Part shown: piece after piece, positions 1 through 10,718 of the stretch
How positions within the stretch are numbered: position 1 is the first letter of the stretch
How the letters are laid out: each line of letters opens with the position of its first letter
NCBI GenBank assembly: GCA_019787685.1
Contig: JAHNUO010000001.1
Coordinates: 3,100,001 to 3,164,000, forward strand
DNA: 64,000 bases
From: Chiua virens
Lineage: Eukaryota > Basidiomycota > Agaricomycetes > Boletales > Boletaceae
Direction: 5' to 3'
Notes under the pieces: generated by a model
Databases searched by the model: none
Seen by the model: only the letters and a program-made list of their open reading frames with translations
Told to the model about the DNA's origin: nothing
Made by a program: the position numbers and the translations under genes

Positions 1-2
1 CT

Positions 3-404
3 TCGACCTCTCCGCCGTTTCGTCTCCTCTTCCAGCCCCTCACGTCCTCGTCCCCCACCGCTGAATGTGACATCTCATCCGACGCGACCCCTACTCCGGC
101 ATGCCCACTCCTCGCCGATCACTCCGACCACCACGCGCACCTTCAGCCTCCACAGTATGAACCTGCTTACCCCTCGATCGGCACCTCGACCGCGTCGCAA
201 TACCACTCACGTGCGTCCTCGCCGACGTTGGGGTCTGTTGCGATGCCGGACGAGACAGCGGCGGTGGAATCGCATAGTATCGCGTCCTTGTCGGCGCGGT
301 CGTGGAACGGGTCACAGATCAGTCTGACGACATTGGTGCCGAGGCAGATCCCGCTGTTGCGTGCAGGTGAGTGTGGATACGTTGCACGAATAAGGTGGGC
401 GCGG
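3..404 (+). CDS. 3' part of an unrecognised Ser/Thr/Pro-rich protein (cut by window edge)
   Basis: One frame is open from base 3 to a stop at 402-404. It encodes a low-complexity chain rich in Ser, Pro and Thr, with no domain I recognise. A perfect donor (CAG/GTGAGT) lies at about 365, so the exon may instead splice onward and the 3' end is uncertain. The start is outside the window. The composition resembles the disordered tail of a fungal regulatory protein, but no function can be assigned. Two overlapping frames are also open, so this call rests on the longest uninterrupted frame and the good donor. Confidence 0.3.
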
Positions 405-1621
405 TGATCGTGTGGTGTTTTTGCGTTTGCATTGTGACATGGTTTGGATGGTGACTGGATGTTTTTCGGCGTGCTCATTACATTTACGGTTTATTGGACT
501 TTTCTTGCTGCTGTTGCAATGTTGGTTTCACAACGTACATGGTGTTTGATAATTGGAGCTGAGATTGGGAGGCGATCTTGAATATGCGACTTGGCTACTT
601 TCTCGGCTGGAAAGCTCGAGTCGAACAGCAAAGCTTATGCGCATGAATTGGGAATATCATTCAGAAGGTATGGTCGGAACCGCTGGCCGAAATAGGCTGT
701 CGGACTTGGTGAAATTCTGTGTGAGTATCTCACTAATAGCTATTGGTTCTAGTACGTTCATTAATCATTAATCGTTTAGGTTGACTCTAACATCGACATA
801 ATGCTGACCGCCACAAACTCTATCCAGACGTTGACGTGGCTCTCCTGGCAATGCTTATCTTTCGCGTTTCATACTGACCCACTGCCGTAGAGAATCAGCA
901 TGTTCGAGAAGGTCTTCATCTTCCACGTTCATATCTGCTAATGTTGCGCTAATTCTTGGACCAGATGCTGTTCAAGCGCGAGATATGTTCTCAACTGTGG
1001 CGCGGAAGGATGTCCGAAGACCCTTGAGAGAAGGGAAGGTATCAACAGACGCCTTGAGGAGATTTCAACTTCCATTTAAGCCTTGACCGCTATACACTAT
1101 CTAGACGCATTTGGGCGAGGTCCGGGGCTTCGTTATGAAGCTCAAGTTCTTCGGTGACGCCGGCACTAGTGGATTTGGCAGGTCTTGGATTTCTTCTAGC
1201 CCTCTTCAAGAACGTGGCCTTCAATTTGAAATTATGTCAGTTCTACCGCCAGTTTTCGTGACCAAATGCAGTGTCGAGATTGAAAGACAGTCTTTAGATA
1301 CATTCTCCAGGGCCCTCTGGTGCCCGCGACGAACGTATTGGCCCTCGCAGTTGGATAAATGGACACAAGTGCACGATATTCAGCATTATTGTAGACTCGC
1401 CTACAGCCTTGGTGACCATAGAAGTCAGCAAAAGCTCATGTGACAACGTCGGGCGTAGAGGAGACCCCCAAAGTATTCCGGACATTCTCTTTTTCCTTGT
1501 TTATTATCCCGCGGGGCCTTGGCCTTATGGTCGTCCGTGCCCCCAGCCCATTTGCGCTTCCTTTAAATTTCGCTCGGTCCTGATTGACGGTAAGACACCA
1601 GGTGACAAGAACGCTGCGACT
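405..1621. other. Intergenic stretch, no gene recognised
   Basis: Only short overlapping frames occur here and none gives a recognisable protein. The last few hundred bases are presumably the upstream region of the MFS transporter. I saw no repeat or RNA gene. Confidence 0.5.
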
Positions 1622-4121
1622 ATGTCCGCCGAGGCTACCCATCGAGAACAAGCTGAACAGCGGAAGGAGCCAGGCATTTCCTGGAGAAAGGACGAAGAAC
1701 ATGTACTGCCCAAGAACAAGCTAGGTATTGTGAGCTTCGCGTTGGATGTGCACAATGTTCCTTGCGGCGCTGGATCATGTGAGTCGCAACCATTGTTTGT
1801 TACGGAGTGCATTTGACAGGAAATGGCCAGACTATCGTAGCGATTGCGCTTCCGACCATTGTTGCCCATCTCCAGGGAGGCAGTAGCTATAGTTGGGTTG
1901 GAACGTATGACCAGTTCCGCTGAACGTCAGACAACTGCATTAATAAGCGTCTTGTTGCATCAGTGCGTATGTGCTTGCAGTTGGAGCGTGTGGTCCTCTC
2001 TATGGGAGACTTTCAGACATGTCTGGTCTGTATTTTCATCCTGTTCCATGCGGGCGACCCTCCTTAACTCTACCTTAGGACGTAAACCACTTCTCTATGC
2101 ATGTATTGCCGTATTTTTGGTCCGTCTTCACTTTTTTGTCGGAGTGCATTGCTTTACTCATGGTTGACATATCAGTTTGGCTCAGCGCTCTGCGGGTTTG
2201 CACAAAGTATGACTTGGCTGATCGTGTGCAGGGCCCTTCAAGGGATCGGGGGTGGTGGTCTATTGCAGCTCTCATCGATCATCATCTCAGACATCGTTCC
2301 ATTGAAAGAGCAAGTATCGAAGAATCAGAAATATCCATCCCGTGATTTGGCTGACGATCATGTAGTCGGGCTCGTTATGGTGGTCTATTTGGCGCCACAT
2401 TTGGCATTGCAAGGTAGTCTCCTCACGAGTTTCGAGCTCCTCGATGTGCTAAATTCTATTCGTAATAGTGTGGCTGGCCCGCTTCTCGGTGGCGTAAGAA
2501 TCTGCCTTCTCTCGAATTCCCCTCTGCGATATCTGATTCCACCAACTTGAAGACTATAACGCAACACATCTCGTGGAGATGGTGCTTCTTTATCAACCTG
2601 TACGTGTTCACTTCGGATGTCAATGTTTGATTGAAAATTCTGACCACTGAATCTCAGACCTATCGGTGGTCTTGCAGCGGCGCTGTTGTTTTTCTTCCTC
2701 AACGTTCATCCGCCTCCGGAGCGTCCGCTTCGTGACCAAGTTGCCGAAGTTGATTTCTTCGGACTTTTGAGTCTTGTTGCAGGAGTGATTTGCTTCCTGC
2801 TAGGACTCAACTATGGGGAGACAAGTTGTCAGTCTTGCGCATTCTTGAACTTAGTTGATGATTAAAGCGTTTCTTTCCTTCAAAGGGTCGGCACCTCAAA
2901 CAGTTGGTCCCCTCGTCGTGGGAGGGATTTTACTGGCTGTCGGCTGCGCCAATGAAGTATTCACGACACGTGCGGCTATCCTTCCACCTCGTTTATTCAA
3001 GGTGAGTTCTCATCCGAATGCTTGCATGCTGTTCTGAGGGTATCACAAGACACGGACTACTGGATGTCTTTTGGCAATTGGATTCTTCTATAATGCCGCA
3101 TTCCTTCCAGCGATGTAGTGAGTCTAGACAACGCCACACGACTCTCAGTGACATAATGCTAATTCAGACCAAAGTTATCTTCCCTTGTTTTACCAAGGTT
3201 TGATTTTCTACTCTGTTTCCTGCGAACAACTGATTGACCTCGCTATAGTGCTGGGTTCTTCGGCCACGGGTGCAGGAGTCAAGTACGTTTTTTCACGCTT
3301 ACGGCTTAGTCTGCCTCACCCTTGTATTAATCAGGATGCTCCCATATACCTTCGGGTGTTCGATTACAGCTGCTATCGCTGGATTCATTGTTTGGAAGAT
3401 GGGGAAAACCCGCCCGGCCATCTGGTTCGGGACTACGTTGTTTGCCATCGGCACAGGTCTCATGATCATGTTCGATTACACGTCAAGCATGTACGTCTTC
3501 CCGTCCTAGATAGTTTACCCAGTGATGCTCAATCGTTCAAAGCCGCGAACAGGAACTTTATCCTTTGGTCGCAGCGTTTGGGGTAGGGTTTTTAATCCAG
3601 ACCCCAGTAGTGGCGCTTCAGGCAGCAATGCCTCTCAAGGACATGGCAGCTGCGACAAGCGGCTTCTCGTTTCTTCGGTAAGCGAATCTTGCCTGCCGTT
3701 CGATTCACCAGAATGTTCGATGCTGTTTAGCGCGCTCGGCGGTGCGGTAGGACTCGCCGTCGGAGAGGCGATCATCGCCACCGTTCTTCCACGTGAACTA
3801 GCAGTCATACCAAACATCGACAATACCGGATTTGATGACAACATTACGGCACTCACCAACAGCATCAGTGTGGTGCATTTGATCCCTGTGTGTCCTGTGT
3901 CCACTCATGCCCACTGTTCCCCGCTGGCTAACACAGCTGAACCCAATTAGGATGTCGCTCTTCGTGACGCTGTCCTCCATGCGTGGGCGCGGTCGATCGC
4001 AATGGTATGGGTGGTGACGACGGCGTTTGCTGGCGTCGCTTTCATTCTGTCGTTGTTTTTGCGAGAGTATCCGATGCACCGAAAGACGGTGTTACAGTGG
4101 GGAGGTGAAGACCGAGGGTGA
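1622..4121 (+). CDS. MFS multidrug-efflux transporter, DHA2 type (14 TM), with one frameshift
   Basis: This is a major-facilitator drug:H+ antiporter of the plasma membrane. The start ATG at 1622 gives a hydrophilic N-terminus ending WRKDEEHVLPKNKLG, followed by TM1 (MCTMFLAALDHTIVA). Later hallmarks are YGRLSDMSGRKPLL (motif A), the CRALQGIGGGGLLQL motif, LLGG, PLFYQ.LGSSATGAG, AAMPLKDMAAATSGFSFLR and VGEAIIATVLPREL. I can splice about 17 exons joined by 16 short introns to the TGA at 4119-4121. One intron (2310-2365) is GC-AG with the donor GCAAGT. In TM1, one extra G at 1744/1745 breaks the frame between IVSFAL and MCTMFL. Everything downstream is in good order, so this is either a very young pseudogene or a sequence error. 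The substrate is unknown. The neighbours give no cluster context. Confidence 0.85.
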
Positions 4122-4913
4122 ACCCGACAGAACAGCATCGACGTCGGAGAAATCCCAACAAGTCTGACGGTGTGTACGATAGGGGGTTTCAGCATCATAT
4201 TTGGGTATATTCAAGTTGGTTATTTTTCAAGTTCACCTGGCACTGATCCTTCCATCTTTGTTGTCACATTTTCTGGTATTACACAATCCAGTATACTATT
4301 GGCATTCAGACGTGCATGCGGTGACATGATGGTCACTGTCGAGCAGCGTTACTACATCCCTTGGATTATTAGCAACTTCAGGGGATCAGTGCTGGCAATA
4401 GCAATTTTATTGTAATGTTTCCTTGAATCCGGAGAATTGCTACATATTTTCATGCTCAGTTATCGCTGCAAAGTGAGTTGGAATGAATCAAGGCGCATTA
4501 TGTTGCAGAAAGCTATGACCCGATCCACACCCACAGCGATAGATCACTAACGGCGGGGACACTACGCGGGTTCGATACAAGACACGTTCCGGCGCGTGAG
4601 GGCTCCTGCAAATAAACTACTATGTATCTTTACTGTTGCCGCCGCAGTAATGTTTCCGAATCACGCCGTACGTCTAGTAATGAAGGTTTGAAGGATCATA
4701 AGCGGATCGGAAATGCAAAGGGAACAAGTTATCCTTTGCTAGCGAATGAGTTTCCTCGCAATCGTAGTCACAAACGACCTTTAGATAATGTTAATCTCAT
4801 CCACGATGACTGCGAACAAAGCTGCGATCCAAATGGTGGCACATACTGTACATAGGACCATTCTCCCTATATTCTCCAGGAACCAAGTTCCCAAATTCAA
4901 TTTTGTCACTGTA
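4122..4913. other. Intergenic stretch between convergent genes
   Basis: This lies between the 3' ends of the MFS transporter and the MetE-like gene. It contains short spurious frames only and I see no structured element. Confidence 0.5.
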
Positions 4914-6509
4914 TCACGCATCGGGCCAGATGGTCGCAGCCAGATCTTTCACGAGCTGCAATTTTTTCTTCATGTCGTCCGCCCCGAGCAAGTTGCCCTC
5001 TTCGTGCGATGCGAATCCGCATTGGGGTGACACGCAGATGCGTTGCAACGCTTCCTCAACGGTCTCGCCTGTACCGCTCGCGATTATCCGGGCAGCCTCA
5101 AACACGCGTTCCCGAAGGGCGGCCTTGTCTTCGAGCTCGGGAAATTTACTAGTGATAAGACCCAAAACGAGGCACTTGTGCTTAGGAAGGTGCTTCAGGG
5201 GTTCAAAGGTGCCTATATGCGTCATGATCAGTCTCTCACACACCCGAAGAGAAAACAAACGAGGAAGGGGGACTCGATAAGGAGAAAACGCGCACCGGCA
5301 CGCGGAGTGTCATACTCGAGGTAATAGCAATCCACGTTCACATCGTTGAACAACTTGATAGCGATCGCATCATAACCTCCTTCCGAGAAATGGATCGAGT
5401 GCCTAAAGTTGCCTCGGCAGAGGTGCAGGCCAACCGTCATGTCCTGCGGACGCATTGCGAGGCAGTTGTTGTACAACCGGATGTACGTATCGAGGAGGAC
5501 GTCTGGGTCCCCGCCTTCGTCGCGGATGCCCTTGAGCATTCTTACGTCACAAAAGTAAGCCAGGAGGGGGTCGTCGATCTGGACGTTGCGGCAGCCGACG
5601 GCGTACAAGGCGCCGAGTTCTTGTCGGTACGCGGCGGCGATATCGTCGAAATAGTCTTCGTGATTAGCGTACACTCCAGACTTGAACGCGTGTTCTCCTG
5701 GACGTTTAGGTGAGCTAACGCGACGTGCTGGTGCACACGAAGATGAATACTCACCGTGACGTAGATGGAACCACTCCGGGGCCGCGAGGGTCATCTTGAT
5801 ATTTTCGACTTCATCAGGGCGAAGGAATTGCTTGAGGCCCTCGAACTGAGGAACATAGCCAGATTTGACATATTTGATCTTGCTAGTGCAGAGCATCATA
5901 GAAGCTGGCTTGGTATCTGGAGTACGGCATTGATGTCAGTAGGTTTTAGTTTGATTCTGAGGGCATTGCCTTACTATTGGCAACGAAACCATGAATGTCG
6001 GGAACATAGAGCTATCAACATAATTTAGATTGGCCATGCAGAATGGAGGACAACCTCATACTTTGAAGAGTTCCAGAGGTGGGTTAGAGATCTCTTTGAT
6101 AACATGTCAGTCTCGGCCTTCTCCCAAAATCTAGAACTAACGTCCCACCTTCGAAGCCCTCTAGATACTCAAAGAACCCATCATAGAACCTTGATTTATA
6201 TCCAGACGATCAACTGCTGACCGCGTTGGTCACAACGATACATACATGTGACGCCTGGGTGGGGATGTCAAATGATATGGAACCGGATGATTTGTTCACC
6301 GACCTGTATTCGCCATCCGTGAAGCTTCTGAGACCAACTTCCCGCTGGACGTCGACTGCCTCTCGAATAGCACGATCTTCGAGCTCCCAGAGCTGTTCCC
6401 GAGTGACCTCTTTCTTGTCAAACTGTTTCCGTGCCTCGAGGAGGTAGTCTGGACGGAGGAGGGAGCCAATATGCTCTGCACGGAAAGGGGGGTATTGTTT
6501 TGACGCCAT
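4914..6509 (-). CDS. Cobalamin-independent methionine synthase II-like (MetE C-domain/YxjG) protein, 392 aa
   Basis: This is a stand-alone UROD/MetE-like TIM barrel related to the catalytic half of MetE. The family is predicted to be a zinc-dependent methyltransferase acting on a thiol acceptor; the exact substrate is unknown. Exons 6509-6304, 6189-6149, 6093-6062, 6011-5975, 5916-5755, 5697-5296 and 5212-4914 join to 1,179 nt exactly. The start reads MASKQYPPFRAEHIGSLLRP, the usual family N-terminus. Key stretches are FTDGEYRFYDGFFEYLEGF, APEWFHLRHGE, GCRNVQIDDPLLAYFC, DMTVGLHLCRGNF (candidate metal Cys/His), YYLEYDTPRAGTFEPL and ICVSPQCGFASHEEGN (second candidate metal Cys). Three exons are only 32-41 nt long. 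It is convergent with the MFS gene. Length and motifs are normal, so it is probably functional in the cytosol. Confidence 0.9.
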
Positions 6510-7156
6510 ATTCAGAGAGATGAGTGGGCTATAGCTTGAGAGAGAAACTAAATGCCAGAGTACTTATAAGACACCGAAATTCTGGGTGCCAGTGGGTCTA
6601 GTATAATGACGTGACAGGTAACACAAAGTTCCCTGGGGCAAATACTTCGTTCAAGAAAAAAACACGGTCATGGGAATGGTGAGGCGGCGGCCTACTCCAA
6701 TCTAGTTGGGTTCGTTTAATGAGCGGACGTAGTAAGATACAGACGTGTTCCTAAGATGTGGACATCTAAACAATTCATTAAGCACAAATTGGCATGGTAC
6801 GGATCAAATACATTGGCGTCACCGGCGAGTTTCGAAGGAACCGGTAATCGACTGTTGAATACAAGACTAATGAATTCTGCGGAGAACTCTTGCGACTAAC
6901 CCAGGATTATCGATCTTCGTCCATTCACTAGCGCGCAGAAACCTCACTGGAAAAAAAAATCACGAAAGATGAGACAACCTCGTCCTCATCAGATACATAG
7001 AAAGGTTACGAGTGTGATGGGGTTGTTTGAATGAATGTGAGCCTTCAAGGCGTACAAAATAATTCCCGAAGCCCCGCGTCTGAGTCATGGTGGTCTCGAT
7101 AAGCAGCGTATGACACACCCAGGCTTCGCGCGGACGCCGAGTTCAATGGTTCCTCC
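6510..7156. other. Upstream region of the MetE-like gene and 3' flank of the RRM gene
   Basis: Apart from the TATA-like site no feature is visible. It contains short A-rich runs (for example near 6950) and no convincing open frame. Confidence 0.5.
6557..6568 (-). promoter_or_regulatory. Possible TATA-like element upstream of the MetE-like gene
   Basis: On the minus strand the sequence CTTATAAGTA lies about 50-55 bases before the ATG at 6509. The position and AT-rich core fit a TATA element. There is no further support. Confidence 0.3.
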
Positions 7157-8715
7157 TTAATATCCGCCACCAACTTCACTCCCAGCTCCGATTTTCCCCC
7201 TCCTGTTTCCTCTGGCATCCCGCCATGCCTTCTTCCACTCACGAGTTAACGTAGACTTGTCCCTTTCCCACGTCTCACGAATTCGTTCAGAAGTATCTTG
7301 AGGTGAACGAGTGAAGGTAATACTTGGCGGAAGATGGTGTAAACCCCGAATTTGTGTGGTGGATGGGAACAGGAAGCACGTCGGAGTGGCATGTGGGTGA
7401 ATTGCGGTCGTGGATGCGGCAGGGTGACCGTATGAATGTGGGAGTGAGTCGATTGGAGGGAAGACCAGTGGAAGCGAAGGATCTAGTGTTCCTTGGTAGC
7501 GAGCCTTTGTCGTAAATATCGCAGCAGGGATATGTACCGATTGCGGCGTTGGTAAGATCGTTTCCTGCAGATGAGAGTTCTCCTGCGATTGACCAAAGGA
7601 AACGTTGGTTCCAAGGATATCAGTGTCGAGTTCGAGGTCAAGATCAAGGTGATCAATGAGAGAGAACGAGGCTGAGAATGGAAAGAACACTTCAATAATG
7701 AGACAGGAATGTGATAAGGCTCTAACAAACCGTCTTCTCTCGGGCCAAACAAAGCCTTCAGATTTGTTTGGTGTGCAAGCTCTGCCGTTTCTGCTGACGC
7801 CTGGGTACTAAACGATGGATGATTGTATTCCATGTCTATATCTTGCTCATGCACTGCCTCCGCCCCACCCACTCCGTCCTCGCAGCTAGTATTCTCTGCG
7901 CCTGTGTCCTCTTTATCCACGGTTGCGCCGTTCCCCGAAGTAGTGGATTCAGGTAAGGGAACAGAAACAGAAACAGAGTCCAGAAACAGGCCTTTGAGAT
8001 ATACCGAATCCCACTTTGTAGGGTCTATGAGTCGGCGACGGGCTCGTACTAGTGGTTGTTTGGACCGTTTTTTCTTCGCATTGGCTTTGGTTTTGGAGCC
8101 GTCGAGATCGTTGCGCATCGGTTCTAACGGTCGCTCAGGTCTCATTCGCATCGGACGAACGACGCGTCCCGATGGAGTCACGATCCATCCGTGGGTGGAT
8201 GCAGCAGCAGCAGCAGAGAGTGGGAGCAGCGGCAGAGTGGATGAAGGATGTCCATAATCTCGCCTACGCGTTCGTCGAAGTGGTCGCGGTGGCTTGGGAT
8301 TCGTTTGTGCTAGTCTAGCATCGTCAAGAAATTTGAGGACGTGCAGGGCCAATCAAAGAAACGCAGTCACCGTTCCCTAAAGTCGGGCTTGGCTTCACCT
8401 ATGCGAAGCTTGGCCCCTTTCCACATTGACCCGCTCAACACGTTCAAACCTATGAGACGCGTAAGGAACTTGTCCCTGTTCCAGCAATCCGGGAAAAATT
8501 GGACAAGAAGACTCACACTTTGTGAACTCCTTTGCACCAATTTCCATCGTAACAAACCCAAATTTTCTTGGATCCCCGAGTGCGTCGCGTGCCCCGAAAC
8601 CATCCATCGTCTTGACCTTTCCAAACGAAGACAAACGATGCTCGAGATCTGCTGGTGTTATGGATGGAGTAAGTCCACCAACGTGAAGCCGTTTTGTGAG
8701 CAACGGTTCAGACAT
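7157..8715 (-). CDS. NOL8-like nucleolar RRM protein, 464 aa
   Basis: The N-terminal RNA-recognition motif (about residues 8-95) starts with RLHVGGLTPSITPADLEHRL (RNP2 region) and contains RKFGFVTME (RNP1). It runs into LSGSMWKGAKLRIGEAKPDF, the wording seen in fungal NOL8-type ribosome-biogenesis factors. The middle is basic and disordered (KTKANAKKKRSK). An aromatic/acidic patch HLDLDLELDTD follows. The C-terminus has WERDKSTLTREWKKAWRDA, a helical basic tail typical of the family. Exons 8715-8517, 8449-8371, 8314-7731 and 7689-7157 join to 1,395 nt exactly. Its likely role is RNA binding during large-subunit pre-rRNA processing in the nucleolus. This is inferred from family resemblance only. 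There is no anomaly. Confidence 0.8.
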
Positions 8716-10061
8716 TGTGGTAGTCGGTATAATGAGTCTCGGTAAATAATTCTAAACACGACGGCAGTGACTCTGCTCACGCATTTGAGGGAACGATCAA
8801 TGTCATGTACACCTTGGAATCATCCTCCAAGAAATCAACCTAACCTTCATGTATCCTGAAGACCAATTGAACTTAAGCAGTCTCAGAGCACGTTCAATAT
8901 TTAGTCCTTGACTGATATGTGGTATTGTCACGTCGCTACATCGTCGTGTCTTTTCATCTCCTACCTCCAGCTCCCTGCCACCCTCGTGAGCCCTCTTCTG
9001 CCGCTACAATGCATTCCCCGCTCCCTCCTTCGTGCCACCTCCATGTCCCGACCATCACCCATTTGCCGCCGCTGATACTGAAATGGCAAACACTGTAACA
9101 TTTTGTTCGGTTTGCCTCTTTAGTACCTCTTTACCATCTGCAGTTCGATACCGCCGAACATCATCGTTGTTTCCACTCAGAAGATGTTGTCCGTCAGGAT
9201 GGTAAGCATTCGCCCGCACAGAGCTTCCTGCTTCCAGTACACTCGTTCCCTCTGACTAGATCGTCACTAGTGGTCCTTTTACTCCTCCGAACTACTTACC
9301 GGTCTTTGTGTGCGACATTCTCACAATGCAGGACTTCAAGCGTCAACGAACAGGAGCAAGATGTTTCGGTTTACGCCAGTGTGCAGAGTCGCAATGTGGA
9401 CACGTCCTTTTAATATTTGCGGGCGCTTCGTGTCTAGCGCTAATTCTCACTCGGGTCCCCGTTAGGTGCGCAGTGAGCCTGTTGATCGTTTCCAAGACCT
9501 TATTACCATGTGATGTGCAACTGCCTGCCACAGAACTCGGTTGACGATCAGCATAGTTATTAGCTAGGCCAACTCAAAAATCCGCTACTCACATAACACG
9601 CATGCCTCTCAAACTGGCGCACACTAATCTTCATGTGAGCGCAAACTTTGTACACCGATTTATTCCTCGATTTCGAAATTCGGACCGTGTCAGTCCTTCA
9701 CGTTCTGCTAGTATGTACTAGTACTTTCTTACAGCAATCCGAAGTATTATCATTGCATGTACATCCCCTGGCCAGCTTGCTGAGTGTGTGCTCAACCAAC
9801 CAACAACCAGTTATCGCCGTCCAGTTCTTGGAGTATACATCTTGTCACCCACCTGGGTTGAAGTGATTTGCATTTGCGAGTCATATCTCCTCTGTCAATC
9901 TCAGAGAGCTAAGTTTGCTTTCGTGCTGTAGTATCTTTCTGCTGAACCTCGTGACCATGCTGGCTAACTCGGGGAAGATTCCAGACTCCGGCTAGCAATT
10001 CATATCATGTTCTATCATGGTACAAGTGCCCGTGTACACACTGACGCCTCACTTTATCATA
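8716..10061. other. Intergenic stretch without a recognised gene
   Basis: Several short frames exist (for example 9308-9544), but none has splice support or a recognisable protein. The first bases are the upstream region of the RRM gene. Confidence 0.45.
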
Positions 10062-10134
10062 CTTGCCCGTTTCTGGACCTGCTTCACTCGAGTGCTCGAC
10101 CGTCGCAAGGGCGCCGACTTTGATGCGGTGTAAG
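10062..10134 (-). pseudogene. Fossil fragment of a VPS28 exon
   Basis: About 73 bases closely match 19210-19283, inside the third coding exon of VPS28 in this same window. Read on the minus strand it still gives LHRIKVGA.ATVEHSSEAGP with only a few substitutions. Similarity stops abruptly on both sides. It is too short to encode anything and has no splice context, so it is a dead copy. The source gene lies 9 kb away in the same orientation. Confidence 0.75.
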
Positions 10135-10718
10135 GCCTGCCTATGTAGCCTGGTTTACCGAGAGGGCGTGGCCCTTAGACTATCGTCGTGATGCTTGTAG
10201 CGTAATCTATCAGGATTGTATCAAATAGATGTCATTGGCCCGGACAGGGATAACCATAAGAGAACACAATGGTCGACCTGGCTTCGGGGCTACGACAGCG
10301 ACGCTAATGTCAATGACCAGTAGTGCGTCGGAAAAGACGGATCAGAGCGCTCTCGCGGTGATCGATCAGTACTTCAGTCGCGAATCGCGATGAGACTTTG
10401 ATGTGGAATTTTAACTTGAAATGCCAGTAGTCCAAATTAGATGGGTGGGTCCGCTGTATAACACTCCACAAATCCAAGTCCATCGTCAACAGGCTCTTCC
10501 CGATTTTGGAACTTGCACGACAAATAAACCAAAAAAAAGTCGCGAGTCTGCATCTATTCGGGAAGTGCTGTAATATACAAAGGATTTTCGGGACATTGTC
10601 TCGTAAACGCCTCGCACATTTGGTCGTGTAGATATGAAGGAACGAAAAGAAACCCGAATCAAGAGTTGTCTGCCAGTGATTCTTGACCAAGTCCGAATGC
10701 CACATACCCATATGCAGG
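10135..10718. other. Intergenic stretch, 3' flank of the membrane protein gene
   Basis: A 145-codon minus frame (10310-10747) overlaps the end of the next gene. It has no recognisable content and is probably chance. Confidence 0.45.

Noticed and set aside
4555..4610. Possible tRNA because of GGGTTCGATAC
   Set aside because: The bases after the B-box-like stretch do not match a T arm and no A box or cloverleaf can be drawn.
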